Below, one piece after another: positions 8,163 to 17,300 of a stretch of 64,000 nucleotides of DNA. The notes beneath the pieces were generated by a model that saw only the letters and a list, made by a program, of their open reading frames with translations, made no database searches and was not told where the DNA came from. The translations under genes and the position numbers were made by a program. This stretch comes from Mucilaginibacter inviolabilis (GTDB lineage: Bacteria > Bacteroidota > Bacteroidia > Sphingobacteriales > Sphingobacteriaceae). The stretch covers positions 248,001-312,000 of the forward strand of contig NZ_JAANAT010000004.1 of NCBI RefSeq assembly GCF_011089895.1, written 5' to 3'. How positions within the stretch are numbered: position 1 is the first letter of the stretch; each line of letters begins with the position of its first letter.

Positions 8163-9266
8163 ATGGGTTTACAATGTGGAATAGTGGGTTTGCCAAATGT
8201 AGGTAAATCGACACTTTTTAATTGCTTATCAAATGCCAAAGCACAGGCGGCTAACTTTCCGTTCTGTACTATTGAGCCAAACGTAGGCGTAATTACGGTA
8301 CCGGATGAGCGTTTAACCAAACTTACCGAAATAGTACAACCAAAAAGCATTGTACCTAATGTTATTGAAATTGTTGATATAGCAGGTTTGGTTAAAGGTG
8401 CCAGCAAAGGCGAGGGGCTAGGTAACCAGTTTTTGGGTAACATACGTGCCACCAACGCTATTATACATGTACTGCGCTGCTTTGATAACGATAATGTGAT
8501 CCACGTTGACGGCTCGGTTGACCCGATACGCGACAAAGAGATCATCGATACCGAGTTACAGCTAAAAGATCTGGAATCGATAGAGAAAAAGATCCAGAAA
8601 GTTGAAAAAATGGCTAAAACCGGCGGCGATAAAGAAGCCAAAAAGACCTTTGATGTTTTAACCGTTTACAAAGAACACCTGCTAACTGGTAAATCGGCTC
8701 GTACGGCACCGGTTGCTGAGGAGGATAAAGAATATGTTGCCGACCTGTGGTTGCTTACTGCAAAGCCGGTAATGTATGTTTGTAATGTTGACGAAGCCTC
8801 GGTAAACACAGGCAACGCTTATGTAGAAAAAGTAAAAGCTGCCGTTAAGGAAGAGAATGCGGAAGTACTGGTGATTTCAGCACAGATAGAATCAGAGATA
8901 GCCCAGATGGATACTTATGAAGAACGCCAGATGTTCCTGGATGATCTGGGACTGACAGAATCGGGCGTAAACAAACTGATCAAAGCGGCTTATAAATTGC
9001 TTAACCTGGCTACTTACTTTACCGCCGGTGTGCAGGAAGTACGCGCCTGGACAATTACCCAAGGCTTTACAGCACCGCAAGCTGCAGGAGTAATCCATAC
9101 CGATTTTGAGAAAGGATTTATCCGTGCCGAGGTGATCAAGTACGATGAATTTGTTAAGTTTAACGGTTCAGAAGCGGTTATCAAAGAAAACGGTAAGCTG
9201 GCTATTGAAGGAAAAACCTATATTGTACAAGACGGCGACATTATGCACTTCAGATTTAACGTTTAA
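8163..9266 (+). CDS. ychF: YchF/EngD family P-loop ATPase
   Basis: 367 residues, near the usual 363 of this universally conserved OBG-type P-loop protein, which prefers ATP, binds ribosomes and is linked to stress control. The Walker A motif GLPNVGKST is at residue 8, switch region DIAGLVKGASKGEGLGN at about 70, and NVDE in place of the classic NKxD (CNVDEAS) explains the altered nucleotide choice. A helical insert spans about 130-200 and the C-terminal TGS domain ends DGDIMHFRFNV. Monocistronic or leading the small gene at 9303. Confidence 0.97.
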   Translation: MGLQCGIVGLPNVGKSTLFNCLSNAKAQAANFPFCTIEPNVGVITVPDERLTKLTEIVQPKSIVPNVIEIVDIAGLVKGASKGEGLGNQFLGNIRATNAIIHVLRCFDNDNVIHVDGSVDPIRDKEIIDTELQLKDLESIEKKIQKVEKMAKTGGDKEAKKTFDVLTVYKEHLLTGKSARTAPVAEEDKEYVADLWLLTAKPVMYVCNVDEASVNTGNAYVEKVKAAVKEENAEVLVISAQIESEIAQMDTYEERQMFLDDLGLTESGVNKLIKAAYKLLNLATYFTAGVQEVRAWTITQGFTAPQAAGVIHTDFEKGFIRAEVIKYDEFVKFNGSEAVIKENGKLAIEGKTYIVQDGDIMHFRFNV

Positions 9267-9269
9267 CAT

Positions 9270-9277
9270 TATATTTG
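9270..9277 (+). promoter_or_regulatory. -7 box for the NTF2-like gene
   Basis: TATATTTG, an exact TAnnTTTG match, 26 bases before ATG 9303 and just past the ychF stop. No clear TTTG -33 partner is visible, so this is a modest call. Confidence 0.35.
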
Positions 9278-9302
9278 TTGAAAACCTAATTTGAAAATCC
9301 TT

Positions 9303-9758
9303 ATGAAAAAAACTTTTTTATTAAAAGCCCTGCTTTGCTTTGCAGTAACCTTTATACTCCATATGGAAAAATCTTCAGCTCAAAATTCAAAACTGATTAG
9401 TGAAGTAACACAAGCTACCGAGCAATTACGTAAAGCCATGGTTGATGCGGATACGGTTACACTGGAGAAATTGACTTCGGCCGAGTTGAGCTATGGTCAT
9501 TCATCAGGCAAACTGCAAACTAAAAAAGAATTTATAAGTGATCTTGCTACGGGAGCATCTGATTTTGTATCTATCAGCCTAACCGATCAAGACGTTAAGG
9601 TAGTTGGTAATACGGCCGTTGTACGTCATATACTTACCGCGGCTACCAATGATAAAGGTAAAGGCCCTGGTATAACCAAGTTGGGTATATTACTGGTGTG
9701 GGTTAAAAATAAAACGCAATGGCAATTGCTGGCCCGCCAGGCCGTAAAAGTACCGTAA
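9303..9758 (+). CDS. Secreted NTF2-like (DUF4440-type) protein
   Basis: 151 residues with a signal peptide (MKKTFLLKALLCFAVTFIL, then a polar stretch) and one SnoaL/NTF2-like cone fold: AMVDADTVTLEKLTSAELSY, the tripartite pattern continuing with KKEFISDLATG, and a final strand WQLLARQAVKVP. Members bind small ligands or serve as scaffolds, and no specific substrate can be read from the sequence. ATG 9303 is preferred over a TTG four codons earlier. It ends just before a strong terminator. Confidence 0.75.
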   Translation: MKKTFLLKALLCFAVTFILHMEKSSAQNSKLISEVTQATEQLRKAMVDADTVTLEKLTSAELSYGHSSGKLQTKKEFISDLATGASDFVSISLTDQDVKVVGNTAVVRHILTAATNDKGKGPGITKLGILLVWVKNKTQWQLLARQAVKVP

Positions 9759-9770
9759 TAAGCCGGGAGT

Positions 9771-9912
9771 CCATAGTCGATAGTCCATGAAGTCCGCAAG
9801 TAAAAAAGTCCGAAAGTTTGGAGAGTACCACCCTCTAAGCTTTCGGACTTTTCTTTTGATCTTTATGTTGCTGACTTACAGACTTTATCCACTTTATAGT
9901 CTATCGACTATA
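9771..9912. repeat. Nested inverted repeats between NTF2-like and MATE genes
   Basis: The outer words ATAGTCGATAG (about 9774-9784) and CTATCGACTAT (9901-9911) face each other. Inside lies a stronger hairpin, 9806-9825 against 9833-9850, built from AAGTCCGAAAG. Words of the same style (AGTCCGCAAG, GACTTACAGACTT) fill the spacers. The outer word is shared with the element in the ychF leader. Confidence 0.65.
9806..9856 (+). terminator. Terminator after the NTF2-like gene
   Basis: Stem AAGTCCGAAAG...CTTTCGGACTT with a short loop around 9826-9832, followed by TTCTTTTG. It lies about 50 bases after the stop of the NTF2-like gene and before the convergent MATE gene. Confidence 0.65.
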
Positions 9913-9923
9913 AAACCTCCAGC

Positions 9924-11354
9924 TTAAACTTTGATTTTTTTCCATCGACCGCGTTTAAATAAAACGTAGGCTCCCAAGGTAAGCCCCACTTCGGCGGCGG
10001 GGATAGAAATAAAAACGCCTGTAGGCCCCATTTCAAAGTATTTAGCCAGTAAATAAGCAAAAGGGATCTGAAACACCCAGAAAGTAAAAATATTGATCTT
10101 GGTAGGTGTCCAGGTATCGCCGGCACCGTTAAAGGCACTGGTAAAAATCATACCCATACCATAAATAATAAAGCCTCCGCTTAAAATTTGTAAAGAGCGT
10201 GTAGCCACTTTTATAACAGCCTTGTCCTCGGTAAAAAAGGAGGCGAATAAATGTCCGCAGGTTAAAAACAAGATGCTTACAATGCCCAGGAACACCATGG
10301 TGTATTTAATAGTTTGAAATACTGATTTTTCGGCCCTGTCTATATGTCCTGCACCCAGGTTTTGGCCTACCAGGGTTGCCGCTGCGTTACTTAAGCCCCA
10401 GGCAGGTAACAGGAAGAACATCATTAACCGCAAAGAGGTTTGATAGCCTGCAGAACCAGCTTCGCCACCAGTGGTAGCCACCAGTTCGGCCAGAAATATC
10501 CAGCTGCAACTGGCTATTATAAATTGTAAAATACCCGGTGCTGCAATTTTAACAATGGCTTTAATCTGTTGCCAGTCGGGCGCGAAATAACTTAACCGTA
10601 TTTTCAGAATATTTTTACCGTTGAATAAATTGTAAACCTGGTAGCTAACGCCCAGCCCTCTGCCAATAGTAGTAGCAATGGCGGCACCAGTTAAACCAAA
10701 AGCAGGGATGGGCCCTAAACCCCTGATAAAAAGAGGGCACAGGATGATATTGGCCATGTTGGCTATCCACAGGCTTCGCATGGCAATGGCGGCGTTGCCA
10801 GCCCCTCTGAAAATACCGTTGATCAAAAACAGCATCACGATAATGATACTTCCGCCCATCATAATGCGCACAAAATTGGTTCCGTGATCGGCAGTTTCGG
10901 CAGAGGCGCCCATGATCAGCAGAATGTCCCGGGCATGCAGCAGTCCAATAATGCTGATGGTGAGGTTAACAATTACAGCAATAATAATAGTTTGCATACC
11001 CGCTTTTGATGCCGCCTCGGGATTTTTTTCGCCGATACGACGGGCTACCACCGCAGTAGCGGCCATGCTCAGGCCTATGGCCAGGGAATAGATGACCATT
11101 AACACAGATTCTGTTAAGCCAACTGTTTGAATGGCCAGACTGCTGTTTTTCAAATGACCTACAAAATACAGATCGACCAATGCGAACACCGATTCCATGG
11201 CCATCTCCAGCATCATGGGAATGGCTAACAAAATAATGGCTCTTTTAATACTGGTAGAGGTGAGGTCAACTTCGGTACCTTTAAGCGATTGCTTTAAAAC
11301 AGAGAAAAAAGAGGATAGTTTACTTTTAGGTTTGGGTTGAATTGTCTCTAACAT
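9924..11354 (-). CDS. MATE family efflux transporter
   Basis: 476 residues with about 12 hydrophobic helices in two homologous halves. The first half contains MMLEMAMESVFALVDLYFVG and the second AAATLVGQNLGAG, both typical of MatE domains. MATE proteins export cationic drugs or metabolites in exchange for H+ or Na+. A cytosolic N-terminal tail of about 35 residues is rich in Lys and Ser. The substrate cannot be predicted. Convergent with the NTF2-like gene. Confidence 0.92.
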   Translation of the reverse strand: MLETIQPKPKSKLSSFFSVLKQSLKGTEVDLTSTSIKRAIILLAIPMMLEMAMESVFALVDLYFVGHLKNSSLAIQTVGLTESVLMVIYSLAIGLSMAATAVVARRIGEKNPEAASKAGMQTIIIAVIVNLTISIIGLLHARDILLIMGASAETADHGTNFVRIMMGGSIIIVMLFLINGIFRGAGNAAIAMRSLWIANMANIILCPLFIRGLGPIPAFGLTGAAIATTIGRGLGVSYQVYNLFNGKNILKIRLSYFAPDWQQIKAIVKIAAPGILQFIIASCSWIFLAELVATTGGEAGSAGYQTSLRLMMFFLLPAWGLSNAAATLVGQNLGAGHIDRAEKSVFQTIKYTMVFLGIVSILFLTCGHLFASFFTEDKAVIKVATRSLQILSGGFIIYGMGMIFTSAFNGAGDTWTPTKINIFTFWVFQIPFAYLLAKYFEMGPTGVFISIPAAEVGLTLGAYVLFKRGRWKKIKV

Positions 11355-11700
11355 AAATATACAGGATTATAAAGAATAGATGTTTAACCATTTATATGAA
11401 ACCTTTTGGTTACAAATATACTGAAGCCTTTTAGTTAGTCAAGTATTATTAAAAAAATATAATAATCGTTACGTCGGAAATAGATAAAACGTTACGCCAG
11501 TGGTAAAGGCGGACAAACAAATTGGCGATAAATAGGTTTAAAAATATAAGCTTTTTAGCTGTGAAGGCATTTTATTATATAAAATGTTAAAAACACTTTA
11601 ATTGGTTAAAAAAGTGGAAAAAGTAGCAAATACGCATCTAAAACCGGGTAAAAATCGTTAAATTAACAACACCAATTGATACCTTATTTGTCTTACTATT
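11355..11700. other. Gene-free divergent spacer
   Basis: 345 AT-rich bases between the divergent MATE gene and the small membrane protein gene. I see no gene, tRNA or strong hairpin. It must hold both promoters, but no exact TTTG/TAnnTTTG pair stands out. Confidence 0.6.
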
Positions 11701-11919
11701 ATGGATACATTAGTCACTTATATGTTCCAGATCACGGTAGCCTTTATGATCATACAGGTATGCATACCTATTGTGATCATTATTAGACACGGGCACAAAA
11801 ACAAAGAAAAGTATAGCGGCTTAACGCAGCTTGAGGTAGAAGAAATGGAGCATCAGCATTTTCTCCAGGAGGTAGATGCCATTTTAAATATGAATCATAT
11901 TTCACATTGTGAAGATTGA
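11701..11919 (+). CDS. Small single-helix membrane protein of unknown function
   Basis: 72 residues. One membrane helix (about 6-27, MFQITVAFMIIQVCIPIVII) is followed by a basic stop-transfer stretch and an acidic, His-containing cytosolic tail (LEVEEMEHQHFLQEVD). It is directly followed by a perfect 17-bp terminator, which supports a real gene. No family recognised. Confidence 0.6.
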   Translation: MDTLVTYMFQITVAFMIIQVCIPIVIIIRHGHKNKEKYSGLTQLEVEEMEHQHFLQEVDAILNMNHISHCED

Positions 11920-11930
11920 CTGATTTGAAT

Positions 11931-11969
11931 AAAAAAAGCCTCTTGAATTTATTTCAAGAGGCTTTTTTT
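11931..11969. terminator. Bidirectional perfect-stem terminator
   Basis: A perfect 17-bp inverted repeat (arm core GCCTCTTGAA) with a 5-base loop, A7 on the left and T7 on the right, so it works on both strands. It separates the small membrane protein gene from the convergent fibre-like gene. Confidence 0.92.
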
Positions 11970-11971
11970 AT

Positions 11972-13237
11972 TTATTTATGCCCAGCTTCTATTAATTTAT
12001 TGATCTGTTTTTGTTGATCATCGATTCGCTTGTTTTGTTCTTTTACCTGTTGGTCTTTTTCAATCAGGTAAAGTGTGAGCTCTTCCACTTTTTTCATCAG
12101 TAGCTTATTCATTTCACCTACGTCAAGTCCTTTTTTTACCATCTCCTGTTCGGACGGAATCTCAGGTAAGTGCTGGTTTTGATCAATGTATGCTTTTACT
12201 TCACTTAATGGCCTTAGCTGGTAATCTTTTTTGAAAACATAATCGTTCCAGCCATTCAAATCAATGTTTACTGCTTTGGAATGAATAGTTCCGTTTACAT
12301 CCAGTTTGTTTTGGGGATTGGTTATGCCTATGCCAACATTGCCTACTGGGTTGATATAAAGCGGAACGCTATTTAAATCAGCACTATAAAAATAAAAATC
12401 ATTTTTGCCGGCTAAACTTAAATCATTGCCGATCTCCCAATTACCTTTATAAGCATTGCCGGTGGCATTCATCCCATAAAATGCTATTGCACTGCTTCTG
12501 GTGCCGCCAGCAGTAGTTGTGCTATTACCAATGGTTAACCGACTTCGGTCATTTACTCCAAATAAATCTGCAATAGCAGGGCTATTAAGATTTGACATTG
12601 TGCCTGTGCCTTGAACACTCAATTTAGTTTTTGGAGTGACTATTCCAATACCCACATTACCTAATGCCGTTCCATCTGTTTTTGTTCCTAAAATAGTATT
12701 ACCATTCAATGCTTTAATAATATCTAGGTCACCGCCGTCAGCATTACCCAAAACACCGTTTGGGTATTGATATACCCCCCTAAGGGTCCAGTTCATGGCT
12801 CCGGTTGCTCCGGAAAGGCCTAACTGCTTAATTGTGGCCACATTTTTTGCTGGGTAATAAGTAGATTCCAGTAAAGTTTTGATATTACCGTTTACTACCA
12901 GTTTTTCATCTGCCGTGGTTATGCCAATACCAATGTTGCCTCCGCTTCTGTTTAATATGATATTACCCCAGGTTCCTCCCGAAGCTTGAACGCCTTGAAG
13001 AAAAGAATATCCGTTTTGAACGGCAGAGATACCCATTTGCAAACTGGTAAATCCACCTGAGTTAACACTTGGATTTCCGATGGTTATTCCTCCTGTACCT
13101 TGAGGGTCTACATTTAATGGTCCGTAGGGATTAGTTGTACCGATACCTACATTCCCAGTTGCGGGGAAGTAGTTTTGAGCATAGCTGTTATAGCCTGTCA
13201 GCAGAACAGCAAATAAGATTAGGCTAAAAAGTTTCAT
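11972..13237 (-). CDS. Secreted fibre-like protein A (tail-fibre-type repeats, C-terminal coiled coil)
   Basis: 421 residues with a signal peptide (MKLFSLILFAVLLTGYNSYA). Repeats of the type GNVGIGTTNP...LDVNG recur at about 28, 100, 190 and 300, as in phage-fibre-like beta-structured proteins common in Bacteroidota. The C-terminus has DYVFKKDYQLRPLSEVKAY, NQHLPEIPSEQE and a coiled coil from about 370 (MNKLLMKKVEELTLYLIEKD). This C-terminal block is nearly identical to that of fibre protein B at 21459-22166, and both promoters are copies. It is probably exported and oligomeric; its partner is unknown. The neighbouring Rhs locus suggests a cell-surface or delivery role. Confidence 0.75.
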   Translation of the reverse strand: MKLFSLILFAVLLTGYNSYAQNYFPATGNVGIGTTNPYGPLNVDPQGTGGITIGNPSVNSGGFTSLQMGISAVQNGYSFLQGVQASGGTWGNIILNRSGGNIGIGITTADEKLVVNGNIKTLLESTYYPAKNVATIKQLGLSGATGAMNWTLRGVYQYPNGVLGNADGGDLDIIKALNGNTILGTKTDGTALGNVGIGIVTPKTKLSVQGTGTMSNLNSPAIADLFGVNDRSRLTIGNSTTTAGGTRSSAIAFYGMNATGNAYKGNWEIGNDLSLAGKNDFYFYSADLNSVPLYINPVGNVGIGITNPQNKLDVNGTIHSKAVNIDLNGWNDYVFKKDYQLRPLSEVKAYIDQNQHLPEIPSEQEMVKKGLDVGEMNKLLMKKVEELTLYLIEKDQQVKEQNKRIDDQQKQINKLIEAGHK

Positions 13238-13410
13238 AATGATTGGGGCTAAAGATTTAATTAAGAATGTATGTTCCGTATCAATCTGTGTTAGATTGGA
13301 CTTGGTTATTGTGGACTGAATAAATACTAGTGGATTAAAGCCTTTCGGAAGGCAAAGAGTTGGGGTTTTCTTATTATGATAATCTAATCATATCTTGCAG
13401 GTTAGGTGTT

Positions 13411-13441
13411 TCAAATATAATTATTTATCATTCCAAACAAA
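13411..13441 (-). promoter_or_regulatory. Promoter of fibre gene A, duplicated at fibre gene B
   Basis: On the minus strand TTTG, an 18-base spacer and TATATTTG form a near-ideal Bacteroidota promoter. A 31-base block here is identical to 22336-22366 upstream of fibre gene B. It implies a leader of about 165 bases with a small hairpin (GCCTTTCGGAAGGC near 13339-13352) that is also conserved in the other copy. Confidence 0.75.
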
Positions 13442-13582
13442 TGCTGCTTATAAAAAATTACATCTAATATTTCAGTTGTTTCTGCCGAGGATTTTAACAA
13501 AAAAACCTTAAAATTTGCTTTAGGAGCCTGACATGTACATGGTAAAGTGATAATTCCAACATCTAAAACAAGGTTAGTTTAT

Positions 13583-13613
13583 AAAAAGTAAAAGCCCAAC
13601 GCTTGGTTGGGCT
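13583..13613 (-). terminator. Terminator of the Rhs operon
   Basis: Minus-strand stem AGCCCAAC / GTTGGGCT with a 5-base loop, followed by TTTTACTTTTT, about 50 bases past the end of the putative immunity gene. The rest of 13238-13661 holds the fibre A leader and promoter and no other gene. Confidence 0.8.
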
Positions 13614-13661
13614 GGATTATTTTATTTATCTGGCACCACAAGCGGGACGCTTTCGGTAGCA

Positions 13662-14291
13662 TTATGGTCTTATTTCATAATACCAATTATCGCTAAACTT
13701 CTTTGAATTATTAAAAAAATTCAACCAGTATGCGCTCAGTCCAATTCGGTCTTTTAAATAAAAACATTTGGTTTTATCATTAAGTTTAAAAGTAATGAAC
13801 TGCCCGGATGATGGATTGCCCTCAATCGCGACGCTTTTATTATTGTAAAACGAAGGTGTTCTAATGCTATAATATTCGATCAGTACTCTTTCAACATAGT
13901 TAACATAGGAGAGAAATAAATCGGGGTCAGAAGTGCTTTTAAATTTATCCTTTAAATAATCTTTTATGTCGTCGCTACATTTTTTAAAAGCAACTTTCTT
14001 TGTGGTATCGTTTGCCCCGCGATTGAATACGGGTATAGTTATATATTGTTTGGTTTTCAAATCATATTCTTCGATGTAGTTAAACGAAAGATCATATTGA
14101 TTTGCATTTTTATCATATTCACTTTTATACCGTCCGCCTATATTTAAATCGTACAATTCTCGAAATTCATTAGTTTTATTAAGCTTATAAAACTGATAAC
14201 ACAGTTCACTTTGATTATAATGAGGTTGCTCGCAATTTATATTTATAGTCAATGCTAAAAAACATAAGGATAAGATACCAACAGCTTTCAT
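13662..14291 (-). CDS. Small exported protein, candidate immunity protein for the Rhs tip
   Basis: 209 residues, family not recognised. The N-terminus is hydrophobic (AVGILSLCFLALTININC), giving a signal peptide or an atypical lipobox at Cys20, so a periplasmic location is likely. The body is rich in Lys, Asn, Tyr and Asp (CSDDIKDYLKDKFKS, YYSIRTPSFYNN). It starts 11 bp after the Rhs stop and is followed by a terminator. Position directly behind the variable Rhs C-terminus and a base composition as AT-rich as that tip are what an immunity gene looks like. No direct homology supports this. It could equally be an accessory secreted protein. Confidence 0.5.
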   Translation of the reverse strand: MKAVGILSLCFLALTININCEQPHYNQSELCYQFYKLNKTNEFRELYDLNIGGRYKSEYDKNANQYDLSFNYIEEYDLKTKQYITIPVFNRGANDTTKKVAFKKCSDDIKDYLKDKFKSTSDPDLFLSYVNYVERVLIEYYSIRTPSFYNNKSVAIEGNPSSGQFITFKLNDKTKCFYLKDRIGLSAYWLNFFNNSKKFSDNWYYEIRP

Positions 14292-14302
14292 TTACTTATA
14301 TT

Positions 14303-17300
14303 TTATTTTTCTCCGAAAAACGATATTTTTACAGATCGCCATTTATATTTAAAATAACCGCCAGCATCATTATATCCTTTTAGAATTGCTCTTTGGTCTG
14401 CTACCGCATCGCCTGTCCAGGTTCTATTTTCAAACCATCTAATCAAGCTATTCCGGGAAGTACTTCCTTGCCCGTTACTTGTCTTAGCCGACCACCACGC
14501 ATTTGCGTTAGATGCAATGGCAGTTAATGAACTTGTGAATCCCATTCTGGCCATCGCATAACCCCAAAGGTAATTTCCTGCGTCATCACCATTATAACCA
14601 ACACCATTGATTACGTACATTGTCCCCTCGTGATTAATGCCATGCCCGGCTCTAAAATCCAAATTACCACTACCATAAAGATTATTTCCGTTACTTTCTT
14701 GTAATGTATAACCCCACCTCGAAAAAAAACCCTGTTTATCTGCGCCACTGTTCTTCATGAAATTTTCAACATCACTCTGCGACAAAATTTTTAATTTCTC
14801 TTTTTTTGTTTTGAGATCCCCTTCATCTAACTTGATGTCATTAAACTCAAACGATTGACCACCAGTAAATGTTTCCTTGCCATCCTTATCTCTCGTTGAC
14901 TCCTGATTAAAACCGGTCATCTCCTTTTTTCCATTATCTACGGTGAATTGATAAACCCCGTTCTTAAACATCATTAAACTATCCCCATGAACATCAATAT
15001 TAACTATGGGATTTAAACCTCCATAACTGTAAGGACTAATCCCGTCATATCTTTCAGCAAAAGCATCAATGCTGCCCCACCTGGCAATTACTGCGTCATA
15101 GAACCTTGCGCCGTAATCGTACTGCCCCAATTCCTCCTGTAATTCCTTCTTATTATAAAGATACTCATTCTTCGGACTTACAACAGTGCCTCTTGATATC
15201 TCCATCCCGAATGGATAATAATCATCCTGCTGTTTGATCGCTGTTGCCGAGTTCTGATCAAAGCTTAATCGCGAGTTGCCCAAATGATCCGTCAGGCTGT
15301 ATTCATACAGGTAACTGCCTCCGCTGTTGATAGCACGCCCCTCCTCGGTTTGGATAAAAATGATATTGCCGTTTTCATACTGGATACCACTGATATAATC
15401 AGTTGTCGTGGCCCCGTTGTTCTTCCGTAGCTTTTGGCCTGCTGCATCGTAGGTATAGCTCAGGTTAAAGCCTGTTGCGGTGATACTCTGTGGTAAGTTC
15501 AGCAAGTTATAGGTGATGTTCTTTTGGGTGCGGGCATCGAATTTGACGTTGCCATTGGGATCATATTGGTATGTTCCTGTCGTTAAGCCACTTACCGATT
15601 GTAGCTGGTTCCCGGTGTAGACATACGTGTACGCGGCACTTTGACGGGTTAAATGCTGGATGTTTCCTGCCAGATCATAATCTATACCTTGTTCGCTATA
15701 GCCTTCATTCGAGATACCTGCCGTTAGCCTGTTCAGTGCATCATAGCTATAGTTATACGTTTTATTTGCCCCGTTCTGTACCTGCCAGGTCTGGTTGCTG
15801 ATATTGCCATTAAATGGAGCAGCATTACCATTATTATAAATTAACTGCATGGCAAACAAGGGGGCACTGTTGCCTGTTAACCAACCCCTCTCGTTATATG
15901 TATAAGCGATATTTTGCAGGAATGGCGCTGCTCCTGAGGCCCCGTGCAGATGTTTGGTCTGCACCTGGCCGATTTCGTTATAATCGGTTTGACTTAACAG
16001 TATATTCGGGCCTCCTCCAATTTGTTCTTTGATCTGGATCTTACGGCCCATATGATCGTAAACATAGGTATTGCCTATCGTTACGGCTTTTACTGCGGCT
16101 GTATTGCCGGCATTTTTAGTATAATGATCCCGTTTGCTGTCTGTCAGTTCACTGGTAATATTATTGTAGGTATTGGTGATCTGGTCATAATTATAGGGGC
16201 TGGCTACGCCACCCAGGTAGTGTTGTTTAAACAATTGTGTTTCCCGCCCCTTATCGTCATAATAATGTACCATCCACAGATAATCTGAGGGGTTGTTTAG
16301 TACCGCGGTTTTACTTGCTGTTAACAGTCCTTTGGTCATCGTGCTTACGCCGCTGCTTACCAGGTAACCAGCTGGCAGACCCGGCATATTGTTATAGTCA
16401 TCATAATAATTTACCTGCAGTACCGTTCCCCTGGGGTCTATATTACTATAACCTGTCGGTGTAGTGCCATCCGGGCTTAGCCATAGTGTGGTCTGGGCAT
16501 TGGCCCAACTGATCAGCCAGTTCTTCAGGGTATGATCTGGTTTGCTTTGGTTAGTGTCCCCATTACTTCCCGAGGCTCCGGCTGAATTCCACAATCCGCT
16601 GACCACCACTCGTCCCATCGCGTCATATTGGGTGTAAGTCCATATCTGTGGGGTTTGGTTTCGTTGGTTGGCATCCTGGGTAAAAATCACCTGGTCTAGT
16701 TTATTGTATATTATGAACTCCCAACCTTTTCCTGGTAACTTTTTCTCTGTCAGTCGGTTTCGTTCATCGTAACGATATTGATAGCATAGATTATCCAGTG
16801 TAGTTTGATTAGCAGTACTGGTAATGCCTGCATCGGCGCCGCTGTTTGGTGGCAGTACAAAGGCTAGGTTACCCCGATCGTCATATATATAATAGGTCGA
16901 CAATACTTGTACCGTAGTACCCACCTGATTAAATGTTCGTTTTAGCACCACATGTCCTTCTTTATCTTTATATTCTTCAGTGGTTCCGACCTTACCGCTC
17001 ACCCAGTTCTCATCTTTATTGATGGTCACATACAACTGACCGGTGGTATAGTTTCCATTGGCTCCGGCTGTCCAGTTGAGGGTCCGGCTCTGGTCGCTGT
17101 TGATCGTAACTGTATACAGGGCTACCAGGTAGCTGTTGTTTACATCGCTCAGGGCTGTGGTGTTATTGGTTGTATAATCTACTTTATTCGTATGTCCGCT
17201 GGTACCGTTGGGTTGCCAAACTGCTCCGGGAGCGCCCTGTTCTACTATCCGGTTCAGGGGTGAAGGTTCAAAGTTCGTAATAGCATACGGCGCCGTATTT

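Noticed and set aside
15571..17263. Several 70-100-codon frames on the plus strand opposite the Rhs gene.
   Set aside because: They lie antisense inside a strong 1194-codon gene, have no start context or recognisable domains, and are expected by chance.
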